The notes under the pieces were generated by a model. That model had not been told where the DNA came from. It did no database searches and saw nothing but the letters and a program-made list of their open reading frames with translations. This document shows positions 20,406 to 35,400 of a stretch of DNA of 64,000 nt, in pieces. Both the position numbers and the translations under genes were made by a program. Within the stretch, counting starts at the first letter, position 1. Each line of letters begins with the position of its first letter. The stretch lies in NCBI GenBank assembly GCA_022702705.1, contig CM040429.1:7387419-7451418 (forward strand), read 5' to 3'. This DNA is from Papilionanthe hookeriana x Papilionanthe teres (Eukaryota; Streptophyta; Magnoliopsida; Asparagales; Orchidaceae).

Positions 20406-23400
20406 CTAAAATATGAATGGAATCAATGGAATTGTTAGGTTTCATTGAGAACAATGGTGGGATTAGAGAAGGGTTGGGGTGGCTTTTGTCAGCCTAAATT
20501 TAAAAAAAAAAAATTGAGAGAAATGTCAAAATGATCATCTGAGTCTTTGCAGGAAGGTATTTTAATCTCAGAATTTTAAAAAATATCAATCAAGTTCTTA
20601 GACACTTTTAATATGGGTTAAAATAGTTCCCAGTGAGGAGTTTTTTAGCCCTCTCGGGATTATTACAGTCTAGCGACTAATTTAGCACTTTTATAAATTC
20701 CAGTATTAAAATGATAATATAAATAGTCAGAGGACTATTTTGGCACTTCACTCCAAAAAACTGTGTAGTGATGTATAATATGAATATTTTAATTAAAATT
20801 TTGGGGCATTTAAGTACATACCCCAAATTCTTATGTATTTACTTACCTAACAACTAATTTTTTTTTTTTTTTTTTTTAAATCTATGCAACTCAAATCTTT
20901 CATAACAAATAATGAAAAAAACCATAATTTTAACTTTTAAAAGTGAGATACACCTTTTCATGCATAGTTAAGGTGGCATTAATGTAAAAATTGTTGGCGT
21001 TAAACATGGAAGTACATAGGAATTGAGTGGTATGTATGTAAATCTTCCTAAACCTCTGAAGTATAAATGAAAATCAGTGGAGTAGTTAGGTTAATGGAGA
21101 TCAGTCGTGGGATTAAGGGGTTGGGGTGGGGCTCTTGTCAGCCTACTTTGAAAAAAGCTGAGTAGTTATGTTAAAACGGGAGCATTTACATATATATACC
21201 ACCCAATTCATATGTATTTACATATCTAACAGCTAAAATTTATCTTCTAGATTTATACTACCCAAATCTTTTATAATCACATCAAGAAAACCACAATTTT
21301 AACTTTTAAAAAGTGAAAAACACATTTTGATGTATAGGTCAGGTCAGGCGTAATGTATGTAAAAATTGAAGTTTGGGTGTTAGATGTGTAAATAAATAGG
21401 AATTGAGTGGTATGTATGTAAAGCTTCCTAAAAAAATTTAATTAGATTTCGCAAAAGATTTCTATGGTTAGGTATGATACAACTATTTATATTATGGGAT
21501 TCTGTCAGAATAAAATTTGGGGTAAGCTCTTGCGCCGAAATACTAGTTTTGTCACCGATTAAAATGTTTAATCAAATACCAATCCAGATACAATTATCTG
21601 TGTATTATAGAAGAAGCATTAAGTTAACGAACTATAACAAGCTATACTGTATCAACACCAATTGATTATTAAATATTGCATACAAGGGAAAACAAATAGA
21701 TCAGGACATTTTGACTATAAGTTAAACTGAATAGAACTCAAAATTATTGAATTTGCTTTAAAGTGAGTGTAATGCATCGTTAATTAGTCAACATTTATAG
21801 TGCTGTAATTTGAAAATAAATACGAAGGGTTTAACATAATCTATTTTTGCCTCAAATTTTTCCTCGATGGTGACAACATTTCATGAACAAATAATATTTT
21901 GATGAAAGATTTTGACTTTGTTTGAATTAAATTGAAGAAAATTTGGATTTGTTTGGATTGAAGTGAAAAAAATGAAATTAAATCCCAAAATTTTGTGTTG
22001 ATCAGATGTTGATTTAAGAATTTGGCTATATTTTTCATTTTTTCTCACTAAAAATTCACAGCATCCAAATGCAACCTTTAGGTGCAAAATCACTGATTTT
22101 ATAACAGCTTTCATAACAGAAGTTATTTCTTTCTATCAAGAATTATTGGAAAGAAAATTAGTAACAGGAATACCTTGAGTTCAAGTATTCTTTGAAACTC
22201 CAATGGCGTGCCCTCGGGCAGCAATGCTCGGTATGTATTAGCGACAGAGTCAACAGGGGATAATATAACCTATATAGATTAGAAAAAACACACATTTTGT
22301 AAAAAGAATTGCAACATTTTTCCAGATTTAAATGATCATACCTTCAGGAGTGCTTCTGCTTTGCTCATTTCACGATTTACGAACTTAGAATAGCCAGCAG
22401 CAACAGTAGACTGTCAAAAAATTAAAAACTAGGTTAGGGTGGAAGAACCAATGGACTGAATGCAGAGCTATATTTTGTATTTTTATTTTGTTTTGTTCGT
22501 GTATTGATTTAAAATAAAACATGTTTTACATGTTGAAAATAAATGATCATATTTTTAAAAACAGTCAAAATCACCTTTAGTTATTTTGAATATTTTTAAA
22601 CACATAATTCAAGTTTGTTAGAGAGAGATAAATTGTTAAAAAAAGAATAAAATGAGAGAATATTTCAAGCTTAATTCATGCCAATCTAATACAATCTAAA
22701 TGCCTATAACCCTTTGTTAGAGGAAGCATGAGTATTTAAAATTAACATCCAAGCAAAAACAAAATAACTAAAAGCCTAGCTAATAAAATAATTTCTAATT
22801 TTAGTGAATAAAAATCATAAAAATGAACATAAAAATATAAATAAAGCCTAATTTGAATCTGGTTTAGAAAGAAGTAGGTTTTGAAGCCTGTTCTGGAATT
22901 TAGGCCCTTCGTGAATCTCCACCATTTCAACTTCAATGCAGCGTTCATGTCAAAATCGTCCTCACATTGCTCAATGAATTCAGCCAGATGTCATGAACTA
23001 GCTATAAAGTATTTGCATTTTTTAAGGGAAATTTACATACATACCACACAATTCTTATACATTTACATAAATAACACAAAGTTTGATATTTAAACTCATA
23101 ACACCTTCATGTCGTAAACCCATGCATGAAAAGTTGTATTTCGCTTATTAAAAAGTTAGTGATGGCCGTATATTTAATATGATATTGAAAATTTGAGTGA
23201 TATGCGTGTAAATTTGAATGTTTAGGTGTTAGACATGTAAATAAATAAGAATTATGTGGTATGTGTGTAAATGCCACTTTGGTTAATAAGAAATCTCAAT
23301 CAAAAGGAAATAAGAAAAGTTATGCAAGAAGTGAGATACTTGAAACTAACACACAGGACGATTTTGTCCAGTAGAAATGAAGCTTCAAATGACCCATATA

Positions 23401-26400
23401 AAAACAAACCACAAACTTCCTCACAAAGAATAGTATCTGACGCGGAACTGTACGATCCCCCTTACATGGTACGAGCAGAAGAGAGGAATTCCGGTTTCGT
23501 GTTGCTTTAGTGGTACTTCCCCCTAATTCACTATCGCCAGGCCATTGTGGGCCCATTTTTTATATTATTCTAAATAAAATTAGGGTTATGTCGAGAAGAA
23601 ACTATTTATATGTTGTTATTTTCTGATTTGAGGACTTTTTTACTTGGTTTATATTATTTGGAGAATTTTCTCCCTGTTTTCTCTTATTTGGAGAGTTATA
23701 GTCTAATTTTCTTCGAGCGGTGAATCTGCATCGTTCATGAGAATAGTTGACGGAACCTCCTCGTAAACCATATCTCGCGGTTTTGCTGTTTGGCTAGCTG
23801 TTTTCCAGCTGTATAGCTGCCGAATTACTCCGAGTTGCTGTCCAACAGCAGTTTTTCCGCCATTACTTACCACCGTCGCCATTTCTGCAACTCCTCCTAA
23901 TCCATTTCCTAGCTTTCCCACACAGACTAGTTGCCCTAATTCTTTGTCACTATCATTTCTTTCTCTTAAGGAACCATTCACACTCCTTTCTCTTAAGAAA
24001 CCATTCACACAAGAATAATGGCCGTTACGTATATACAAGGGCTTATAGCAAGTACCAATAAGTAAAGTGCCAAAAGAGTCTATTAACTATTTTCATGGGA
24101 CCATTTTAGTCCCATAGTCTATAAAATTGTGAAATTAGCCCCAGACACTTTAGACTAGGGCTAAATAGTCCCCATAGAAGACTAATTCAGTCTACATTAA
24201 AAAAGAATATGGGGGTCACTTTCATAAACTCTGGTACTAAGCTGACCCTTTACAAAGAGCCAGAAAACTATTTTGACACTTTTCTCAAGCTTGAACATTA
24301 ATGTGGTCGTGCAAAGCAATGGTACAAATGCTAAGTTGGTAAACTTAGTGATATCGGAGTTAACCAAAAAAGCCCAAAAGGGGAAGTAAATTTTATAACG
24401 CAAAACAAAATATTACTAAAATCAACGACCTTGAACTAAAAACAAAAACACGACAAAAACACAAATATCCCATTATGGTGAGGTGGGGAGGTGGCAGTGG
24501 TTGGAGGGCTATCCAATGGTCAGAAAACTGACTAAGCAGCTGGGAGGGGCTTGGGAAGAGCGGCAACAGGCTAGGGAGATGTGGTCATTGGAAGCAAAAA
24601 GTAGAGACGTTGTTGAAAGGGTGGCAACAGCAAGGAAGAGGTGGGAATGGGCAGGAAGTAGCGGGAGCAAGTAGAACGGGCGCAAGCAGGGCGACAACAA
24701 GCATACAAGGAGAATAGTGATGGAAATATGCGGAGATAATCACCATATTGAAGCAAAATGCAATTCGACCACCACCTGTCCTTGGATACAGCTCTAGCAA
24801 AGATAAAGAAGCCGATGGCAGAAAACTGAAGCAAAAAGTAAACTTAAAGCACAACAAATAACAAATATATAGTCTTAGGGTAAAGAGGTGCGAGCGTCGC
24901 TCCAAATATGAGGGAACCGTGCACAAGAAAGGACCGCTCCATCGTTCTTCTACTTAAACCGAGTCGGTCGATGTGCAGCAGTTGACACGCTTGCGTAGGC
25001 AAAGACACCCCCGTGTCAATCTCCCATGGTTGAGAGAGCTTCAACCTAATCTATCGAAGTCAAAGCTTTCAATTTCTCGTAGTACAAAGTCTAATCTGCT
25101 ACATTGAAAGTGGCAGAAATATTTAGTGCCATGATATGTCAATCTTGTAAACATTGTCATTCAACTTTTTGAGAATCCTAAAGGGTCCATCAGCCCTGGG
25201 CTTGAGCTTCCCGAAGGATCCCATAGGAACATTTCTTTCTTCAACCTGATCCACAATACACACCCTTCTTGAAACACCACATTCTTCCTAATTTTATTCG
25301 CCCGAGCCTAGTACTTATAGTTTTGCCTGGTGATCTCCTTTCCCACCTCTTCGTGTAATCTCTGAATCTCATGCACCCTGATATCAAAAAAAGTGATATT
25401 AAATCAAGTGGAGTGAGGGGTACCCATAGACGATCTTGAATGAGGTATGCCTCATGGTCTAACTCACAAAATTGTTGTAAACAAATTCGGCTTGGGCGAG
25501 AATTAGGTCCCACTGCTTAATATTTTCCCCCACAAAGCACCCAAAATGTTCCCCAGACTCCTATTCACTACTTTCATCTGATTGGAAGTCTATGGATGAG
25601 CTCATGAGCTGAATTGAAGCTTAGTGTCAAGCTTCCCCCATAGATACTCTAGAAGTAACTCAGAAACTTGACATCTCTATCGGAAGTAATGGTCATGGTT
25701 ATCTCGTGCAATCTCATGACCTTCCTGAAGTACAAGTTGGCTACATGTTGCATCCAACGTCTAGTGGCAAGGTAAGAAACATGTCATCTTCGAGAATCTA
25801 TCCACGATAATCATCAAAAAATCTTTGTTCCGCATGCTAACAACCACTCACAATGCCTCCACTAATGGTAATGGGTTGTATAGTTTAGCATTGTGCCCTA
25901 TGGTTTTCTCCACATGATAAAATCTGCATTGTCTAATGTACCGTTCCACATCTCTCGTTATTCGAGGCAAAAAAATTGTTCTCGCATGAGTGCTGGAGTC
26001 TTGTCTCTATCAAGTGTTTTGCAAGTCCTTTGCTGTGATTTTCTTCATAATGAATTCTCTCAGCGAACATCGAGGAAAAACATATTCTAGTGGAACAACC
26101 TTTAGCCCTGTGCTACTGCTGGATACGCTTCTCCTAGCATTGCTCCCAGATCTCTCTGAAATCTTTGTTTGCCCCAAACAACTCCTTCATTGCCTCAATT
26201 CCTACAAATCGAGGTTGCATAGAAGTGATTAGCAAATGACGACAGCTCAGTGCATCTGCTACTCGACCATGGTTAGTTGTCTTGTGCTTAAGCACAACTG
26301 GAACGATGCCAAGAATTCCGTCCAGGAGACATGTCGACCCTTCAGTTTTTTATGGCTATTCAAGGACCTCAAAGACTCTTGATCCGTAAATAAGGTGAAC

Positions 26401-29400
26401 TCACTGGTCAGCAGGTAGTGACTCCAGTGATTAAAAGCTCTCACAATCGCATATAATTCTTTGTCGTATGTCAAAAATTGTCCCTAGACTCATTCAAGTT
26501 CTCACTGAAGAAGGCAATGGGGTGATCCTTGTGGCTTAATTCCACTATGATCCCCATATTTAAGACATCAGACTCCACCTCAAACAGCTAATTGAAGTCT
26601 GTAATGCCAATATTGGTGCCCAACTACCTTCTCCTTCAAGGTATCGAAACTGAACTGAGCTGCATTCATCACTGGAACTTCTTTTTCAAAATTTCTGTCA
26701 AGGAAGTCATGATAGTGTTGAAGCTTCTAATGAATCACCTACAGAATGATGACATCCCCAAAAACTGTCTCAATTCGGTAAAAGATTGTGGGAGCATCCA
26801 GCTCATGATTGCCTTGATCATTACATGATCCATCCATCTGAATACCTGCAAGAGACACAATATAGCCCAAAAGCATACATGTGTTATTAGGAAGTGACAC
26901 TTCTTTACGTCGGCATAGTGTTTCTCCGATCACAAAACTTTGAATACCGTCCTCAGCTGCTGCAAGTACTTCTCATTTGATCTTGTTGTATACCAAAATA
27001 TTATCAAAGTACACCACTACGAACTCCTGATGTGAGCTCGAAACTTGATTCATCAATCTCATGAACTTATTGGGCACATTGGACAGTCTGAAAGGCATGA
27101 CTGTCCAGTCGTATGATCCATCTCAGGTCATGAAACTAGTCTTCCAGTCGTCCCCTGGTCTCATCCGGATCTGGCGTTATCCGCTACATAAGTCGATTTT
27201 GAAAAAGACAATGGCTCTAAGCAACATATCCTAGAGTTCATCCAGATGAGATATGGAGAACCTGTATTTGATAGTAATCTTGTTGATGGCTTGACTATCA
27301 ATGCACGTCCTCCAAGATCTGTCTTTCTTAAGCAACATCACGTCGGAAACAACACACGAGCTCGTACTCTCTTTGAACAAACCTCTCGTAGAAAGATCCT
27401 ATATTGGATGTTATAATTCCTCATACTCTGCAGGTTTCAATATGTAGGCATGCCTCTTTAGCAACATTGATCCGATGACATTCATGGCATCCCATGGTGG
27501 CAATCCCTCTGGAAGGCTGTCAGCCATCATGTCATGAAAGTTAAATAACAGTGGTTGTATAGACTATGGTATCTTAACCTCCTCCTCAGTTCCCTCTAAC
27601 ATGACTAAAGTCATTACCACTATAGCCTCTCGTACAGACTGCATAAAGGTGGCTGGTGAGTCTATCATCTCCTTTGTGAGGTCTACTCTCGCATCCCTGG
27701 CGGGCAAAAGAACTGTCTTTTATCCGTCTTGAATGAATAAGTACTCTTGAATTCGTCGTGCTATGCCTTGTGGTTAAATTGCCATAGCCCCCTAACAAAA
27801 TATGATAAGCATCCACAGGTACCACGTCACACCACACCCGCTCCTGTAACTGATCTCCAATAGAAAACTCAATCAAAAACTGTTAATCCACATGTATTTA
27901 ATTTTCCCTTTTCAACCAAGCAAGAGAATATGCTTGAGGATGTTTCTGTGTGGTCAACTCCAATTTCTTCACCATCAGAGTGGATATTATATTCTCATAG
28001 CTCCCACCTCAATAATCAAGCTGCAGAACTTTCTTTTCAAGATGCACTTGGTGCGGAAAATAATATACCTTAACCATGAATGATCCTTCTCCGGCTTTGG
28101 GCAAGCATTTCTTCCTCATCTCCCTGGAGTTGAAGTTCTTCCTGATACTCGTCATCTTCCTCCTCACCCACTTTCTCAACGAAACCCTACTCAGTGAATG
28201 AAACAACTCAACTCATGGAGCAGTTGGAGACTGTGTCCATAGCAGTGACACCTAAAGCACCTTCTAACAAACACTATACTAAGCGAATTACTCTTTTCTG
28301 GTTTCTTTCCACTCATATCTGTCTTGTCACTTACCTATCTGAACTTCTCAATTCATCAAAATGTACCCTTGTTGGTAGCTGCAGTTGTAGGTGGTTATCT
28401 GAATGAGGGTGGTTGTCTGCTTTATTTATGTTGTCTCTCCATCCTTCAAGGCTAAGGTTTGGACATCTCTTAGTAACTAATAGGCTGTAGTTTCACGAAG
28501 TTGCTGATAGATGGCTTCCAACCACCCAGATATTGGGCTATAGTATGTTAATCTGACTCCACCAACTCATGTTTCATCTGAATCTAGTCAAATTGTGTTG
28601 TGAACTCTTCCACTGACAGGTCTCTCTGCTATAGGTAATGGAGCCTCAAAAACATATCCTAATAGTAGTGAGAACGTAAATATTTCCTTTGCATCTCCTC
28701 CTCAATTTTTCTAATCTGAAAATCTTGTCGCTTCCTCACTCCTTTGCCTTCACAAATTTTCCCACCACAAGGAAGCACTCCTTTTTAATTTGATGGTCCC
28801 AAGCTTCACCCTCTTGTCTTCTGGCATCTCTTTGTACGCAAAGATTCTCTCAACAAACTGCAATCATTGGTGAAATCATCTAGATCCATCCCTTCATCGA
28901 ACTTCGGTAGATTTGCTTTTACTCTGAAATCGATGTTCTCCATAAGTTGCCTCCTCTCCCGCCTCTGATAAAGAATTTTGAAGCATTGTGAACTGTCTTC
29001 ATCACTGAAGTCCTCCAAATGGAAAGAGGTTCAAATTCTTGTTCATTTCTCTTGTTCAACTCTCCATATCATGATTAATGATAATTTGCCCCCCGAGTCC
29101 ATTCATCAATCTTCGCAAGTCTTTGTTGAAGTAGATAGATCTCTCGTTGTATCTCTTCCCAAGTAGGTTTCGACGTAAACCTCCTTGATGACATGGTTAG
29201 GGTTTGAATTTTTTAGGGTGGAAGAAGGTGTTTAAGGATACGAAAGAAAATTTTTTGGTTGATGTGCAGGAAGGCTAGAAATTCTTGATAAGACTAAGGT
29301 TAAGCTAGTTCTGATACAAAATAATACCAGAGTTAACCTAAAAATCTGATAGGAGAAACAAATTTTATTATACAAAGCAAAACAAAATTACAATCAACTT

Positions 29401-32400
29401 GAACTAGGAAAAACACAACACAAATACTAAAAACCTGCTATGGTGAGGTGGGAAGGTGGCGGTGGCTAGGGAAATAGTGGTAGGAGGTCTATCCATCGGC
29501 CGAACAATAAGCTGGGTAGCAGCAAGAGGCTTGGAAAGGACGGCAACAAGCAAGAGGCATGCAGGAGGTGGCAGTAGCAAGCAGAGATGTATTAAAAGGG
29601 ATGGCAGCAGCAATGAAGAGGTGGGGATGGGCAAAGCTAGCAAGGGATGGTGCAAGAAGTGGCAACAAAAAATAGAAGTGGCACAGGGAGGGTGGCAGCA
29701 AGGAAGCGAGAATAATAGTAACGAAAATATACAAAGATAATCATGAGCTTGGAGCAAGATACATCTAGAACACCACCTATCCTCAAATACAGCCCTAGCA
29801 AGGACAAAGACACTGGCAACAGAAAACTGAAGCAAAAACTGACCTAAAACTCAACAAATAACATATATACAGCCTTAGGAAGAGGAGTGGGCCCCTCTCC
29901 AAATAGAAGGGAAACAAGCGCAAGGACCGCTCGATTCTTCCCCACCAGGACCGAGCCAGTCGGTGTGTGGCACTTGCCGCGTCCACGCGAGCGTAGGCAC
30001 CCCTGCATTACTTAGTCATCTAAAAATAGAAAAAAATATTATAGCATTATAATTATCTGGAACCACAATTGATGTGAACGCAGTAGTTTACCTGTTTCCC
30101 TAAGTTAGGGATGTCTAGAAGGATTGTTTTCACAGCCTGAGTGTCCAACAACATCTGTAATGCAAAAAAAAACCAGATTAAGAATTACAAGTTGCAGTAG
30201 TTCCTCATTGAAAATCAAATGATAACACACTATGTATTTACTTTAATGTGACCTGAAGTTGCTTCAACCTTCCCTATAAATTAACAAAGGGGAAATTTAC
30301 ATACATAGCACACAATCTTATTATGTATTTACATATCTCACACCTAAAATTTCACATTTACATACATAGCAATTTGGTGCTTTAAACCTATGCATGAAAA
30401 GGTGTAAAAAATGATAATAGTGTTATTTTTGATGTGATATTAAAGATTTGAGTGTCGTGCGTAAATATGAAAGTTTAGGTGTGAGATATCTAAAGTATAT
30501 AAGGATTGTGAGCTATGTATGTAAATGCCCCGTCAACAAAATAACATGAAATTTCACGAACAGTACCTGCTGTGCACCAGTTTCTGATATGTGCTTGCAC
30601 TTATAAATATTCAGGTAGAACCGAGGGCCAAGAGAAGCTGCTAACTGCAGGAAGATACGTGTTTGTTAAGTTAAAGCTATTCCAGAAGAAATCAAGGCAT
30701 GGAATATGAAACATTTGTAATCAAGGAAAACTGATATTCAATAATTATGGATCCAACATAATGCAAAGGACCAGAAGACTTATTTCGCCGCACCATGCAA
30801 TTAAAAAGAATCCACCTCTCAGCAAAACGACCCCATCTTTCAAATTTTCCCATCATGAATTAGTTTTCTAGAAAACATTCAAAAAATTGTTTACAGATGG
30901 AATTAAGCTTTATTTGATACTGAAAATCACGGTATCATGACAACTTATTAAGCTATATCTGCAATTAATCCAAAGATGGAACGATTATAAAACAAGGAAT
31001 TATATTCAAAAAAATGTAAGGAATGTTTGTTGAAATAATTATCCACTGTTGTTTTTGACCATGTAAGAATTACCATGCTCAAGACCATGTTGGCTATAGA
31101 TTTCAAAATACGGGCATTTACATAGATACCACCCAATTCTTATGTATTTACATATCTAACACCTAAGCTTTACTTTTTGACAATAAAACCACTAAACTCT
31201 TTCATATCACATAAAAATAGCACTATTTTAACTTTTAAAAAGTGAAATACACATTTTCCTGCTTATGTAAGGTGATGTGTATGAGAAATTGAAGTTTAGG
31301 TGTTAGTTATGTAAATACACAGGAATTGAGTGCTAAGTATGTCAATGGTCCTTCAATATAACCGGACCGGACCTTTGGAATATAGAAATTCACAACCAAA
31401 GATTGCCAACAAACCTATGGAATATAGAAAGAGAAATATAAGACCACGCCTGTGCCAAACCATCTAATGTGGAAGAATAAGAACTAATAGGACTAAAAGC
31501 AGTAAAATACAAAAAGTTCAATAAAAAAAAACAAATTAAGAGCATATTAGCACGGGATGCTTACCTTATCCAAGAAAAACTGAAAATAAGTGGGAGAAAG
31601 AAGACTTCCAAGAGTAGGAATACTGCCAGTAAGAATGGAGTTTATGCCATTGACATACCTGCAATTACAATGAGAAACTTCAAAGATTATCGAAACTTAT
31701 AAGTTGGAATAATAAATCCAATATTTTTCCTTCCCTTAATGAAATGTAATATTAATTTCTTGAATTTCTACCTAAGAAGAACCCAACATATCCACAGAAT
31801 AAGCGTGCATATGTAAAATTGGAACACTGATATAAAAAAAAAAGGCTCAAGCAGCTAAATTTTAACGCCTCTGAATTCAAAGGCAACCCTAACAAATATC
31901 ATTATCTATGCAGAGGAAAATATGGCAGTGAAGGCTCTAAACGAGAGTGATCGGTGGCTGGACAGCAAGCTGGACACTGAAAACAGCAGGCAGCAAGCGG
32001 CTGCAGATATATAGAAAGGTATTCGAACATTCAAGAGAGATTAGCACCCAGCTCCCTTAAAGTTATAAGCATGCCATGCCAACTGAGAAAGATCAATGAT
32101 AAAACATCTTCAACAAGAGAACTAGTGAGAATCATCACTAATGCATAAAAACAAAAGCAAAATTATCCGATCAGTTAAATAACAAACTTAAATGTCTCTA
32201 AGCAAAAATAATCATAACTAATTGAAAGAAAATAAGCCAAAAAATTCTCTATTTCATTCAGCATATGTGTTTAAATAGGGGTTACAACCAAATAAAACCA
32301 TCCCCTTACACATAACTCTCAACAATCTCCTTCAAGATGGGTAAAAGATATTCACTAATTCTAGCTTGTCACATAATCTAGCTAACTCCACTGAGCTAAG

Positions 32401-35400
32401 TCCTTTAGTGAGGCCGTCAACCGCCGGCTCTCCAGTAGTACAAGACTTGGTTCCAACAATCTGTTATTCAGTTTCTCGTTGATAAATAATCCATTAATCT
32501 CCAAATGTTTAGTCCTACCGTGTTGCACAGGGCTGTTAGCAATGCTGATTGCCAACTTGTTGTCACACCACAATTCCATTTGGGTTCCCTGATTTTCTTT
32601 AAGTTCAACCAACAAGGCTTTCAGCCACATCTCAACAACTCCTAATGTAATGATCTTGTATTATGCCTCTGTTGTTGATCTTGCTACAACTGATTATTTC
32701 TTGCTCTTCCATGAAACCAACTTGCCATCTATAAACATTCAATATTCTGATGTGGATCGTCTATCATCAGCAGAACTTGCCTTTATAAAGTTTACTTTAC
32801 CGTGAAGATCCACTTGCATCCAATTTTCTTCTTCCCTGCTGGTAGTGGTACAATATTTCATGTTCAATTTTTATCAAAACCTCCAAGCTCTTCACGCATC
32901 GCCACTTTCCACTTGGGTATCTTTACCAACCTGCTAATGCTTGGGTATCAAAATAGAGCACAACGATACAATAAATTCTCCATGCAAAAGTGAGATGTTA
33001 GAATAAAAAACAAAGTTCGCAATGTCTAGTTCCCACCCAAAATGATCAAGAAGATGCCCCACATTGTTGTGAGAGATCCTCTTTAACATTGGTATTTTTG
33101 AGAGGGTTGTTGGGGGGGGGGGGGGGCGTGGAGTGGACGGAGGAGAAAAATATCACTTGGGAGTTTTGAATCAAAGGTGGATGGGGTGTCTCAAGAGTTA
33201 GGGAAGACCAGGGCAAGGGACTTGGTAGCAGTGAAGGCAATATTCTCTCTTAAGCACCCATTTGGGTGTTACACAAATAGAGGAGGTGGCGCCTAGGCGT
33301 CGGCATTAAGTGCACATCCGCCCGCTATAGAGCGAGCGCTGCTCTTATTCTCGAGAAACCGGCGCCTAGGCACCAATTAGGGGCGCCGATACAGAGCACT
33401 TGGCGCATCGGCGCCCAAAAGCGCCAAGTTTGGACGTCTAAGTGCTCGGTACAATTGGTAGCCAAAAAATTGGCTTTTAATCTAATTTTTTCGCATGGAT
33501 CGGTGAGCTTGCTATCATTTTCCTTCAGTATTCTTTAACGAGCATCGCGGTGAAGGTAAGGCGTCTCGGAGAGGAGGATTTTGGTGATTCAACGTGATTT
33601 TGCGTTGGATCGGAGAGGGAAGATTTTGGAGAGAAAACTTGTGTGAGTTCTTTGTAAAATCTTTTGAATTTCATTGTTGGATATTCTGGTGGTGTGTCTA
33701 TGATTTTTTCCACATAAAATTTTTATGTGCTTTTCTGGTTACTTCTATAGTGTTTCTGTGTTTAATTTTTTGTTTCGATTTCTCAAATCCTGTGATCCAA
33801 TTCTGCAGCGAAATTAAAAGAGACTCTTTTGCAGTAGTTTCCCCCCAACAAACTGGTATCAGAGTGGGTTCAATCAAGTGGGAGCAATGATTGAAGAAGC
33901 AAGGTTAAAAGTATAGAAGTTCAATGTGACGAACTTCACTTTCTGGAAGATGCAGGTGAAGGATTTGATGTATCAGAAAAAATTGTACCTACCACTACAA
34001 GGAATCACAAGCAAGTTTGAGTCTATGCCAATGGAGGGGTGAGAAGTGTTGGATCGAACAACTCTAGGTTTGATCAGGTTGACAATTTCTTCATCTGTAG
34101 CATTCAACATTGTAAATCTTCTGGCAACCTGACCAAGATGTATGAAAAATCTTCTGCTTCCAATAAAGTTTTTCTGATGAATAAATTATTCAATATGATG
34201 GCGGTGGAAGATAACTCAGTGGCAGAGCATCTCAATAACTTCAACACTGTGACGAGTTAGTTGTGTCCTATGAGGATCAAGTTTGGTGATGAGGTCTGAG
34301 CATTGGTGATACTATCTTCATCACTGGAAAGCTGGGATGGTTTGTTAACGACGGAGAGTAATTCTTCAGCAACTTTGAAGTTGAACTTCCATGAAACTAT
34401 AGGCCTGATGCTGAATGAAGTTCGCAGAAAAACAGGGAATGGTGAATCTTCAGGTTCTGCGTTGAATGCTGATAACAGGGGAAGAAATCTTGGAAGAAAT
34501 ACAGGCAGTAACAGATCCAAGTCCAAGAAAGGAAAGCCAAGCAAGCAGAGGAGAATGCTAGAACTGCAGTGAGAATGGGCTTTTCAAGGACTGCAAAGCT
34601 TCAATGAAAGCTGGTGGTGGACAAGAAAGCAGTTTTTCTATTAATGTCTCCACAGGTGAAATCTAAAATGACTCTCTGATGTTATCCCTAGTCAACATTG
34701 AATCCTTGAGAGTGGATTCAGGTTGCATCTTTTCAAGCTTGCCTCAATAAAGAGGTACTTAGAAACTGCACTCAGAGTAATCTAGGGAATATTTATCTGA
34801 GAGATAACAATGTCTGCATTATAGTTGGAAAGGGTGATATTGATATCAAGTTGCTGGATGGGTCTGAAAGCTTACTGGAGTTAGACATGTTCTATGTTTG
34901 AAAGAAAACTAATCTCCGTGAGCCAGCTGGTAAAGTCAGGACTTGTGACTATTTTCACAGATGATTCATGGAAGGTAACCGAGGGGCATTAGTGATGACT
35001 CGGGGCAAAGTTGAAGTCCCTCTTTATTTGATCAATGAAATTGTTGATTTCATTGAGTGGCTAGAACCAGTGTGGATGTAGGTCTATGACACTTTAGGCT
35101 TGGCCATATGAGCGAGAAAGGTATTAAGTCCCAAATTTCAAAAAATAAACTTCAGGGTTTGAAAGTTGATTTGAATTTCCGTGAAGACTGTATATATAAC
35201 AGGCAAAAGAAAGATTATTTCTTCAATAGTGAGTCAATGGTGAAATCAAAGAAACTAGAGTTAGTACATACTGATGTGTAGGGTTCTACTCGAGTTCAAT
35301 CCATTAGAGGTTTCTACTATTTTGATACGTTCATTAATGATCACACGAGAAAGATATGAATTTATTTCTTAAAGCAAAAATCTGATGTATTTGAAGTCTT

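Larger units (their letters stand above)
24355..30005 (-). mobile_element. Ty3/gypsy retrotransposon B, both LTRs present, inactive
   Basis: A complete but decayed element in the VPS53 intron between exons 30092-30154 and 22342-22410, same strand as the gene. From right to left: 5' LTR (about 29320-30005); primer-binding complement GCTAGTTCTGATACAA; gag with FRVKANLPKFDEGMDLDDF (28960-28880); a CFRCHCYGH zinc-knuckle remnant (about 28280); reverse transcriptase relics including CTLIIFWYTT (near 27000) and HYADVKKCHFL (near 26900); RNase H YDKELYAIVRAFNHWSHYLL (26470); a chromatin-side tail VEERNVPMGSFGKLKPRADG (about 25240); then 3' LTR (about 24355-25020). Stops and frameshifts interrupt nearly every domain. 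Possible target duplication CTTAG at both sides. Confidence 0.85.

Noticed and set aside
29404..29835. 143-codon minus-strand open frame with hydrophobic stretches
   Set aside because: It sits in the 5' LTR of gypsy B; the composition skew alone explains it. The related frame at 24585-24926 lies in the other LTR.
34257..34544. Minus-strand 95-codon frame
   Set aside because: It is antisense to the gag of copia E.
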